Positions 15,389 to 20,372 of a stretch of DNA of 20,372 bases are shown here, one piece after another. The stretch is from a virus. Under the pieces are notes generated by a model. It worked only from the letters and a program-made list of their open reading frames with translations, did not search any database and was not told where the DNA came from. Location of the stretch: positions 1 to 20,372 of the IMG/VR virus record IMGVR_UViG_3300047552_000173; one strand, given 5' to 3'. Position 1 is the stretch's first letter. Every line of letters starts with the position of its first letter. Position numbers and translations under genes: made by a program.

Positions 15389-15769
15389 TTATTTACCTTT
15401 AGAGTTCTTTTCTTGAGCCTTAGCAAATGTATCTAAAGCTAAGTTATCGAATTTACGCAATAACGTTAGCTCCCACTCTTCGGGTTCTATTTGCATAAGG
15501 TCAAAATAACTTTTCATCTCAGTGAATGTGATTGGAGAAGCACCAAAACCGTTACCAGTTCTGGTTGAGTGTAATTCTCTGAAGTATTTCCACACATATA
15601 AACAGCTTTCAGGTAGTTCTAGAAGGTCCGACAATTCTTTAGGCTTATGCCCTGTCTGTCTCCAAACGCTCTCTAAATGCTGTTTAAGCGTAGCTCCACT
15701 CTTATCCTGAGTATTGAACTTAAACTCTTGTTCAGCGAATGCTAAAGCTTGTTCAATTTCCTGCGGGTC
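15389..15769 (-). CDS. Tail assembly chaperone, T part of frameshifted G-T protein
   Basis: This is the distal frame of a lambda G-T-like chaperone pair. The frame is open from 15799 to the stop at 15389 but has no ATG or GTG; the only candidate start is a TTG at 15634, which would discard a well-formed helical region (DPQEIEQALAFAEQEF). The most likely product is a fusion with the upstream G frame through a +1 shift near 15770, giving 134 + 126 = 260 residues encoded by 15389-16172. The T part has the aromatic/helical pattern of such chaperones (VWKYFRELHSTR, PITFTEMKSYFDLM, PEEWE). The fusion would bind the tape measure and recruit tail tube subunits, and is not itself part of the virion. 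A separate short protein starting at TTG 15634 is the alternative. Confidence 0.82.
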   Translation of the reverse strand, partial: DPQEIEQALAFAEQEFKFNTQDKSGATLKQHLESVWRQTGHKPKELSDLLELPESCLYVWKYFRELHSTRTGNGFGASPITFTEMKSYFDLMQIEPEEWELTLLRKFDNLALDTFAKAQEKNSKGK

Positions 15770-16172
15770 GAAAGTTGAGAATCTGTGAAGATTCCTCCAT
15801 TACTTGTTCACGAATCCAAGAGTGTTCTTTGAAGATTTTAGCTGCAGCTTCTGGTGAGAATTTAACTTCTTCGCCATTATCTGTAATACCACGCCAGCCC
15901 ATTACGCGAACAACAGCTGTTTCTACAGCTAATTCTTCAGCGTCTTCTAAGGTCATATCTTCTACGTCCTTACCACGGCGGCGAGCTTGTGTTTGCTTTT
16001 GTTGGAATTCTTTGAATTTGTTGCGACCAAAAGCTTTTACTGTTTTGGATTCTTCACCACGGACTGTGATGAAAGCGTCAGTGCCTTCGTTGGAACCGGG
16101 TAACTTTACCTCGAATTCAAAACCAATATCAGCAGCTACGCTTAAGTTATTCTTTGCTAAATCTAATGCCAT
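15753..16172 (-). CDS. Tail assembly chaperone, G-like
   Basis: This 139-residue protein has the hallmarks of the small phage tail chaperone between tube protein and tape measure. An N-terminal beta-rich part (FEFEVKLPGSNEGTDAFITVRG) is followed by a basic helix (QARRRGKDVEDMTLEDAEELA), a tryptophan (W93), and a C-terminus ending SSQILNFRPAGN. It would cover the tape measure during assembly and, together with a minority of the frameshifted G-T form, guide tube polymerisation. An AAAGGAC ribosome binding site precedes the ATG. The gene has its own sigma70-like promoter after the tail tube terminator. The last 46 bases overlap the T frame, including the probable slip site. Confidence 0.88.
   Translation of the reverse strand: MALDLAKNNLSVAADIGFEFEVKLPGSNEGTDAFITVRGEESKTVKAFGRNKFKEFQQKQTQARRRGKDVEDMTLEDAEELAVETAVVRVMGWRGITDNGEEVKFSPEAAAKIFKEHSWIREQVMEESSQILNFRPAGN
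15770..15773 (-). other. Probable +1 programmed frameshift site in tail chaperone gene
   Basis: In the G frame the codons are AAC TTT CGA CCC. Moving from the G frame to the T frame needs +1 (or -2). At TTT-C the Phe tRNA could slip from UUU to UUC, its better codon, while the slowly decoded CGA waits in the A site; decoding then continues GAC CCG CAG in the T frame. No lambda-like -1 slippery heptamer would restore the T frame here. The need for a shift is strong; the exact slip codon is inferred. Confidence 0.62.
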
Positions 16173-16229
16173 TTTATTGTCCTTTCATGACGTTAATCTG
16201 ATGAGATATACTCCCGCTATACAGTAGTA

Positions 16230-16258
16230 ATTATAGCATAGATTTACTTGAAAAGCAA
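16230..16258 (-). promoter_or_regulatory. Sigma70-like promoter for tail chaperone operon
   Basis: On the - strand a perfect TATAAT (-10, 16230-16235) is preceded by TG at the extended -10 position (TGCTATAAT) and lies exactly 17 bp from TTGCTT (-35, 16253-16258). The start of transcription would be near 16223, about 50 bases before the chaperone ATG. The -35 box lies in a small inverted repeat CTTG-N5-CAAG (16248-16260). It sits just downstream of the tail tube terminator, as expected for a restart promoter. Confidence 0.72.
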
Positions 16259-16274
16259 GATGCAGACGTAAAAA

Positions 16275-16304
16275 AAACCCCAAGGCTTTTACACCAAGGG
16301 GTTT
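16275..16304 (-). terminator. Intrinsic terminator after major tail protein
   Basis: On the - strand the arms AAACCCC and GGGGTTT form a 7-bp stem that continues, after a 2+2 internal mismatch, with GG/CC around an 8-base loop. It is followed by a run of eight T. It lies 26 bases after the tail tube stop codon. A promoter for the chaperone genes follows 17 bases further downstream. Confidence 0.88.
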
Positions 16305-16330
16305 AATTATATGGCCTCTAAGGGCAACTA

Positions 16331-17539
16331 TTAAATAGCAGAGTCTTGAACTGCGATTGTAGTAGCAGGTAAGCCAGCTGTAGTTACTTCGTTTAAGAGA
16401 GCTTGGAAGCTTGTAGCAGCTACAACACCAAGTTCACCGTCATCCTTTGTGAAGCTACCTAATTTTACTTTAGGTAATGTAAAGGTAACGAAATCAGAAT
16501 CGTTGCTTGAATCACTTGTTAATACTAATACTAATGATACTGGAGTTTCAGCATCAAAGTATGTACGGAAAGCAGCGTCTTGGAAGTAAACACTTAGGTT
16601 ACCAGTAACACGGATACGACCTGTGAAAATATCAGCTACTGAGTTAGAACCTACAGTAGTAGCATTTTCAGTGGCACGTTCTACAGTAAAGTCAGCAGAA
16701 GTAACTAAGGCAACAGGAGCGCCATCAACTAACATAACACCGTTTACAGCAGCGAAAATACCATCAGTACCTTGTGCAGTTGGTGAAGAGAAGTATTGAG
16801 TAGTACCAGTAGCAGCCATGTCTTTACCAGCGAAAGCTACGTCAACGGTAGTTAAACCAGTTGCAGGTAATTGAACAGCTAAACTATTAACTTTCATACC
16901 AGTGTAAACTTCGGACTGAGCAATATCAGAGTACCACTCTTCGATAGTGTAAGATTGGTCAGTGTGGCCTGTAGCAGGAACGAAAGTTACTTTACCTACG
17001 GCAGTAATATTTGAAGATGCAGCAGGACCTTCTTCGACTAAATCAGAACCGTTTACAACTTTAACAGTTAAAACTGTATCAGAAACGAGTGTAACTAGTA
17101 AGTTGTTACCTACATTGTCTGTGTCTAAGTTAGCACCAGATAGGCGAATTACTTGACCAACTTTAAAACCTTCGTTTAACCAGTTGCCAGCACCGCGAGT
17201 AATAGTGTATAAAGCACCTGAAGCATCGATTGTGATTGATACACCAGTAGCTGCAGGAGCAGTAGTAAAGTCACGAGCTAAAACTGAACCCATAAAGTCT
17301 GCATAAGATGCAGGAGCTAGTTCACCGTTTAATGAACCTTCTGCGCTACGTACACCGTGGCGGAAGTCAGCGATTTGACGGTCAGTACGAATCTCACCAG
17401 ATTCATATGTCTCTTTTGTTAAGTTGAAACTAGCAGTAACACGGCGAAGTAATTTGCCAGCAGAAGTGCCAGCTAAAGTGCCGAAAGAACTTTCTTTCTT
17501 GTAGCCGACTTGTTTAGCCGTACCTTTTGCGATTGTCAT
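16331..17539 (-). CDS. Major tail tube protein
   Basis: This 402-residue protein fits the siphovirus tail tube family often labelled Phage_tube_2. The N-terminus has the family signature YKKESSFGT (13-21) followed by KLLRRVTASFNLTKETYESGEI and DRQIADFRHG, then the tube core. About residues 100-180 form an inserted beta-rich region (ITRGAGNWLNEGF, GQVIRLSG) before the core resumes near VPATGHTDQSYTIEEWY. It would stack as hexameric rings to make the tail tube, with the tape measure inside. It is longer than lambda V (246 residues), mostly because of the insertion and C-terminal half. A GGAG site precedes the ATG. A cluster of palindromes lies in its leader and a strong terminator follows it. 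Confidence 0.9.
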   Translation of the reverse strand: MTIAKGTAKQVGYKKESSFGTLAGTSAGKLLRRVTASFNLTKETYESGEIRTDRQIADFRHGVRSAEGSLNGELAPASYADFMGSVLARDFTTAPAATGVSITIDASGALYTITRGAGNWLNEGFKVGQVIRLSGANLDTDNVGNNLLVTLVSDTVLTVKVVNGSDLVEEGPAASSNITAVGKVTFVPATGHTDQSYTIEEWYSDIAQSEVYTGMKVNSLAVQLPATGLTTVDVAFAGKDMAATGTTQYFSSPTAQGTDGIFAAVNGVMLVDGAPVALVTSADFTVERATENATTVGSNSVADIFTGRIRVTGNLSVYFQDAAFRTYFDAETPVSLVLVLTSDSSNDSDFVTFTLPKVKLGSFTKDDGELGVVAATSFQALLNEVTTAGLPATTIAVQDSAI

Positions 17540-17551
17540 ATTATTTTCTCC

Positions 17552-17595
17552 AATTTAAATTTTCATTTGCAAATGAACTGATTTTAGGATATCAG
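17552..17595 (-). promoter_or_regulatory. Three abutting palindromes in leader of tail tube gene
   Basis: Three dyad-symmetric elements follow each other without a gap: AATTTAAATT (17552-17561), the perfect 16-bp palindrome TTCATTTGCAAATGAA (17562-17577) and CTGAT-N8-ATCAG (17578-17595). They fill most of the gap between the tail terminator and tail tube genes and end just before the GGAG ribosome binding site. They may be RNA hairpins that protect or process the message, or a protein-binding operator. I see no convincing promoter or U-tract here. Confidence 0.55.
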
Positions 17596-17604
17596 CAAAC
17601 CAGA

Positions 17605-18012
17605 TTAGTACGAATATACTTCGGCTACCAATTCGATTAGAACAGGGCAAATAACCTTGTCTGATACTGTCGATGTACCTGCTACTTGTGGTGTAGTAAG
17701 AACATGAATTTTTATGTTACCTTCTACAAGCACTGTACCTTTTTTAAAGCGATTTCTAACTAACTCAGCACGACTTAAAACTTCAGCTGTGCCTTTGTTA
17801 GTTGGACCTAAACAGAATACTTGCATTGTAATACGCTCTCTGTGAAATCCTTTACCGAGTACAGGGTCTTCTGGAGGTTGTATTGTAAACTGAACACGCT
17901 CATAAAGTCCAGTAGGAGGTGTAAAACTAACACCCTCCCAAGCGATTGGTACGGTAGGTGTTAGAGTATTAAGATGCCTTTCAGCAGCTTTTTTAATTTC
18001 AATTATTGCCAT
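17605..18012 (-). CDS. Tail terminator protein
   Basis: This protein (135 residues from the preferred start) resembles tail terminator proteins of the lambda U/DUF4128 type, which cap the grown tail tube and join it to the head. It has an N-terminal helix (IIEIKKAAERHLNTL), a Trp in the following strand (AWEGVSF), the turn PPTGLYERVQFTIQPPEDP and regular C-terminal beta strands. I choose the ATG at 18012 rather than the TTG at 18024 because GGAG lies six bases before it. The start overlaps the upstream gene's end by ten bases. It sits immediately before the tail tube gene, the usual place. Family assignment is moderate; position is strong support. Confidence 0.8.
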   Translation of the reverse strand: MAIIEIKKAAERHLNTLTPTVPIAWEGVSFTPPTGLYERVQFTIQPPEDPVLGKGFHRERITMQVFCLGPTNKGTAEVLSRAELVRNRFKKGTVLVEGNIKIHVLTTPQVAGTSTVSDKVICPVLIELVAEVYSY

Positions 18013-18527
18013 CCACCACTCCAATTCTTACCTGAGTTATAATAGTCATCTAGCCTGATAGCGTAGATACTCATAATTTTATCTGTAGCAGGTTTCATAA
18101 TACCTTGTGGTGCTTGACGAGAAGATGGAACACCATCTAAACCTTCTAAGTTTCCGATATAGTGTGCAGGGTTACCTATTAAAATATCTTCACCCAATTT
18201 ATAGTTCATGAGATGAGTATTTACTGCACCTAAGGCAGTATCACCTGAACCAACACCATATAATTCTTGCCTATCCAAAGTACCGTCTAAAGATACTTGC
18301 CATGAACCTCGTGCGTAACCTTCGATAGGTTGTAATCCCCAAATTTGCTGGCGCTGTTCATACATCGCAGGATATTTTGAAGCATCACCTAAAGGGGTGT
18401 AATCTATAGCTGAAGATGCGACACCATACGAAAACTGACGTACCATATTCTTCATACGGTTCTCAACATCGACAGTTAAACTCTCTAGTTGTTTTATTAG
18501 TTCGTCTGCGTTGCAAGTTACCTTCAT
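18003..18527 (-). CDS. HK97 gp10-like neck/tail completion protein
   Basis: This 174-residue protein resembles the HK97-gp10-like family of neck or tail completion proteins. It has an N-terminal helix with Leu/Val repeats (ELIKQLESLTVDVENRM), a central RGSWQVSLDG and the family-like closing block ILIGNPAHYIGNLEGL...SRQAPQGIM. Such proteins act at the head-tail connection. The gene starts one base after the end of the head closure gene with an AGAGGT site, and its last codons overlap the tail terminator gene. Compared with HK97 gp10 it is slightly longer, with a Tyr/Trp-rich tail after residue 155. Biochemical function is not resolved for most members. Confidence 0.8.
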   Translation of the reverse strand: MKVTCNADELIKQLESLTVDVENRMKNMVRQFSYGVASSAIDYTPLGDASKYPAMYEQRQQIWGLQPIEGYARGSWQVSLDGTLDRQELYGVGSGDTALGAVNTHLMNYKLGEDILIGNPAHYIGNLEGLDGVPSSRQAPQGIMKPATDKIMSIYAIRLDDYYNSGKNWSGGWQ

Positions 18528-18528
18528 A

Positions 18529-18888
18529 TTAACCTCTCGCAGCTATCAGCTTATAGAAGATTAATGAACCGTAAGCTCTGTGTTCAATTAGACTTTGAAT
18601 TTCAAATGTCTCACCGTCTACTACAATCTTATCTCGAACTGCAGGTGTAAACGTTAGATTGTAATTAGGCAGATAGAACATTGCTGCACTTCTACCAATT
18701 AAATCTGGATAGTTATATTGGTCCGTTTTTAAATGCTTCTTATACATTGTAATTGTATATTCAGTATTTGTATTAGTAGTAGAACCAGTTTCAATATTGT
18801 AAGTACCTTCGGCTACTGATATATACGTCATGGGTGAACCATGCGTTTTAATCATCTTAGTTGTTGATAGTAAAAAGGGATTAGCCAT
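18529..18888 (-). CDS. Putative head closure (stopper) protein
   Basis: This 119-residue beta-rich protein has no motif that I can assign with certainty. It opens with a short helix (LLSTTKMIKTHG), followed by strands with alternating hydrophobic residues (MTYISVAEG, EYTITMYKKHL) and a C-terminal IVVDGETFEIQSLIEHRAYGSLIFYKLIAA, a pattern seen in small head-closure proteins of the lambda FII / SPP1 gp16 type. Its position between the adaptor and the gp10-like protein is the usual one for that role: it would plug the portal after packaging. It starts with a GAGGT site and ends one base before the next gene. The call is based mainly on order, size and secondary-structure pattern. Confidence 0.65.
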   Translation of the reverse strand: MANPFLLSTTKMIKTHGSPMTYISVAEGTYNIETGSTTNTNTEYTITMYKKHLKTDQYNYPDLIGRSAAMFYLPNYNLTFTPAVRDKIVVDGETFEIQSLIEHRAYGSLIFYKLIAARG

Positions 18889-18896
18889 AATTTACC

Positions 18897-19301
18897 TCAA
18901 ATATTAAACTGAAGTGAAGGTAGATTTGTTGTATCTTGTGTCGGAACAGTTATAATATTATTATCCTGATTTGCATCATTAGCTGCCATATCTGATTTAC
19001 TAATACCGCCAGCATAAGGCATCGCATTAGTATAGATTGGGTTAAGGTCAGGATTCTTGATATACATTTGTAACGCTGCCATAAATTGTTTAGCGGCTGC
19101 ACTACCTTTAATACTAAAAATATCAAATGTTTCGTCTGGTCTTAATGATAGTTTTAATACCATTGATTTAGCGGCATCTAGTGAGGCTCTGCGAATAGAC
19201 CAGTCATTTTTATCTAGAAAATATCTATACTCTTCATCGGACATAAGAGGAAAATTAACATCGGTATCGCCGAGTTCCATACGTAATGCGTGAACTGTCA
19301 T
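18897..19301 (-). CDS. Head-tail adaptor (connector) protein
   Basis: This 134-residue protein shows the helical pattern of gp6/gp15-type head-tail adaptors. The N-terminus carries LRMELGDTDVNFPLMSDEEYRYFL, followed by helices containing SIRRASLDAAKSMVLKL and IKGSAAAKQFMAALQMYIK, the core of that family. The last 45 residues are polar, Asn/Asp/Thr-rich and probably flexible. It lies directly after the capsid gene and its terminator, where lambda-like phages encode the first protein added to the portal after DNA packaging. An AAAGGA site precedes the ATG. The leader contains the long UUCG hairpin described separately. Function is assigned from family-like sequence and position. Confidence 0.78.
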   Translation of the reverse strand: MTVHALRMELGDTDVNFPLMSDEEYRYFLDKNDWSIRRASLDAAKSMVLKLSLRPDETFDIFSIKGSAAAKQFMAALQMYIKNPDLNPIYTNAMPYAGGISKSDMAANDANQDNNIITVPTQDTTNLPSLQFNI

Positions 19302-19323
19302 AGTATATTCCTTTTATTAATGT

Positions 19324-19367
19324 CTTTCTTCAAATAGCCTATACGAATATAAGCCATTAGAAGAAAG
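19324..19367 (-). promoter_or_regulatory. Long hairpin with UUCG loop after capsid terminator
   Basis: On the - strand this 44-base stretch folds into one stem: an 8-bp end helix (CTTTCTTC with GAAGAAAG), a U-U mismatch, AAT/ATT, then an 8-bp helix (GGCTTATA with TATAGGCT) closed by TTCG. Two of the 19 pairs are G-U, which would be A-C mismatches on the + strand, so the fold suits the sense RNA. Its 5' arm is the U-rich tail of the capsid terminator. No U-tract follows, so it is not a second terminator. RNase III processing or mRNA protection are plausible roles (inference). Confidence 0.75.
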
Positions 19368-19384
19368 CCTCCCTTTCAGGAGGC
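19367..19384 (-). terminator. Intrinsic terminator after major capsid gene
   Basis: On the - strand GCCTCC and GGAGGC form a perfect 6-bp stem with loop TGAAAG, followed by the U-rich tail TTTCTTCT. It lies 15 bases after the capsid stop codon. Some read-through is required because no promoter is evident before the adaptor gene, so it probably acts as an attenuator. Confidence 0.82.
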
Positions 19385-19399
19385 AATCTTAGCTAACGA

Positions 19400-20372
19400 T
19401 TAGTTAGAAGTCTTAACCTTAACTACAGCAGCAGGGCGGCGGATTAAGTTTAAGAAGTTAGATTCAGTTTGAATCTGGATTTCAACGTCTTTAGGGTCAC
19501 GGTAAGTGAATGCATAAGCTTCTTCACCGAGAGTATTGACATGGCTGAAACGGTTAGCAGGTGAGAAATATGTCTTGAACATATCGCTTGTACCTGTTGG
19601 TAACATTACGCCTTCACCAGCAGGGATGAGAGCTGTACCATTGTATGAACCACGGTATTCGATGTAGGTTACGCCACCGTGTACGAAACGGCGATATAAA
19701 CCAGAACCTAAACGCTGACGGAGTGGCTCTTGAGTACTTGTGTAGTACTTGTAAGCTTCTTTAACAGTAGCGTGGTTGATGAGCTTACCGAAGAACGCTG
19801 GTGAGCATAATACGATAACTTCGTTCACAACTTCACCAGTTAAGATGTTGTCTTGAATGTGAGCGATACCTTCTTCAGACTTAGCTAAGAGGTCTGTAGT
19901 GCTTGTACCGAACGTGAAGTCGATTTCCTTCTGTGTAACACCGAAATCAGTGAAGAAGTTGCCAGATACTGTACCGTTTGGAGCGTAGATAGCGCCAGTA
20001 GTTAAAGCATAGGCACGAGCAGCTTCAAGGGTGATAGCGTGGCTAGAACGGATACGCTCTAACTTACGTGCGGTAACAGCAGCTTCGGTTTCAGCAGCGT
20101 CTGCATTGCCATAAGCACGTTTACCTTGGATATCTTGAGGCTTGATAGCGTCATCTAATGGGAAGTGAGGGATTGGGAATGAACGTAGGTTACGTGTGTC
20201 GTCACTGTTCATAGTGTTACGAGCGCCACGAACTTGGTCAGTAACTAAACCGAGTGTACCCTGAGTAGCTTCTACAGTAACTGAGTGTTGTGAAACTGGC
20301 TCATTAGAGAAGATACCTAATTCATTGATTAGACCCCATTTATTAGGAACTAGTAAGAGTTCTTGTGTGTAG
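19400..20372 (-). CDS. Major capsid protein, lambda E-like (5' end outside window)
   Basis: The visible 323 residues match the phage major capsid protein E family. The frame stays open through the right edge, and the stretch before the internal ATG at 20212 clearly belongs to the protein (LLLVPNKWGLINELGIF, RGARNT), so that ATG is not the true start. Family landmarks include RSFPIPHFPLDDAI, DIQGKRAYG, the helix ending HAITLEAARAYAL, and a C-terminal part with FSPANRFSHVNTLGEEAYAF. With lambda E at 341 residues, only a short N-terminal piece should be missing. The protein forms the icosahedral shell; a decoration protein gene would be expected just upstream, outside the window. An intrinsic terminator follows the stop, in keeping with its need for many copies. 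Confidence 0.93.
   Translation of the reverse strand, partial: YTQELLLVPNKWGLINELGIFSNEPVSQHSVTVEATQGTLGLVTDQVRGARNTMNSDDTRNLRSFPIPHFPLDDAIKPQDIQGKRAYGNADAAETEAAVTARKLERIRSSHAITLEAARAYALTTGAIYAPNGTVSGNFFTDFGVTQKEIDFTFGTSTTDLLAKSEEGIAHIQDNILTGEVVNEVIVLCSPAFFGKLINHATVKEAYKYYTSTQEPLRQRLGSGLYRRFVHGGVTYIEYRGSYNGTALIPAGEGVMLPTGTSDMFKTYFSPANRFSHVNTLGEEAYAFTYRDPKDVEIQIQTESNFLNLIRRPAAVVKVKTSN

Noticed and set aside
15739-16227. 162-codon + strand open frame over the tail chaperone gene
   Set aside because: It overlaps the G chaperone on the opposite strand; G has a good ribosome binding site, promoter and family-like features, the + strand frame has none.
18013-18024. TTG at 18024 as start of the tail terminator gene
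   Set aside because: The ATG at 18012 has a GGAG six bases upstream, and the four extra residues (MEWW) are not expected in the family.
19302-19366. A promoter between capsid and adaptor genes (TATATT near 19345)
   Set aside because: No acceptable -35 box lies 16-18 bp upstream; the AT-rich bases belong to the long hairpin.
19400-20212. Capsid gene starting at the ATG at 20212
   Set aside because: The same frame continues to the window edge and encodes typical N-terminal capsid sequence, so the true start lies outside.

Overview
The window is a stretch of a tailed-phage genome (or intact prophage). It has two convergent transcription units that meet at a bidirectional terminator near 3545. 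The structural genes follow the lambda-type order of a long, non-contractile (siphovirus) tail: no sheath or baseplate genes are seen, there is a long lambda-like tape measure, and the tail ends in a J-type tip protein. The DNA is AT-rich. The M15-type endolysin, the two-helix holin with a cytoplasmic N-terminal region and the J-type tip point to a Gram-negative host. I cannot name the host species. No integrase, attachment site, tRNA, transposon or CRISPR array is visible.

Left part, + strand (1-3518): a tightly packed nucleotide-metabolism operon. It starts with the end of an unknown gene, followed by class I ribonucleotide reductase beta (nrdB) and alpha (nrdA), a small thioredoxin/glutaredoxin that probably re-reduces the reductase, and a short unknown gene. 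The alpha subunit lacks the N-terminal ATP cone, so the classical dATP off-switch is probably absent. Both reductase subunits depart from the E. coli pattern at active-site positions (see findings).

Middle part, - strand (read from about 5600 down to 3567): a short repeat-built tail fibre, then a lysis cassette made of a XhlA-like small membrane protein, a holin and an M15-family peptidoglycan peptidase.

Right part, - strand (read from 20372 down to 5605): virion morphogenesis in the order major capsid protein (5' end outside the window), head-tail adaptor, head closure, gp10-like neck/tail completion protein, tail terminator, major tail tube protein, tail assembly chaperones G and G-T (fused by a probable +1 frameshift), tape measure, two minor tail proteins of the lambda M and L positions, and a 1710-residue tip protein that combines the roles of lambda K, I and J in one polypeptide.

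RNA-level control is conspicuous. Intrinsic terminators follow the capsid gene, the tail tube gene and the chaperone gene, which would lower expression of the next genes. A sigma70-like promoter restarts transcription after the tail tube terminator. At two sites the terminator's U-tract is also the 5' arm of a second, long AU-rich hairpin (19324-19367 and 15330-15367). This repeated architecture is the most unusual signal in the window.
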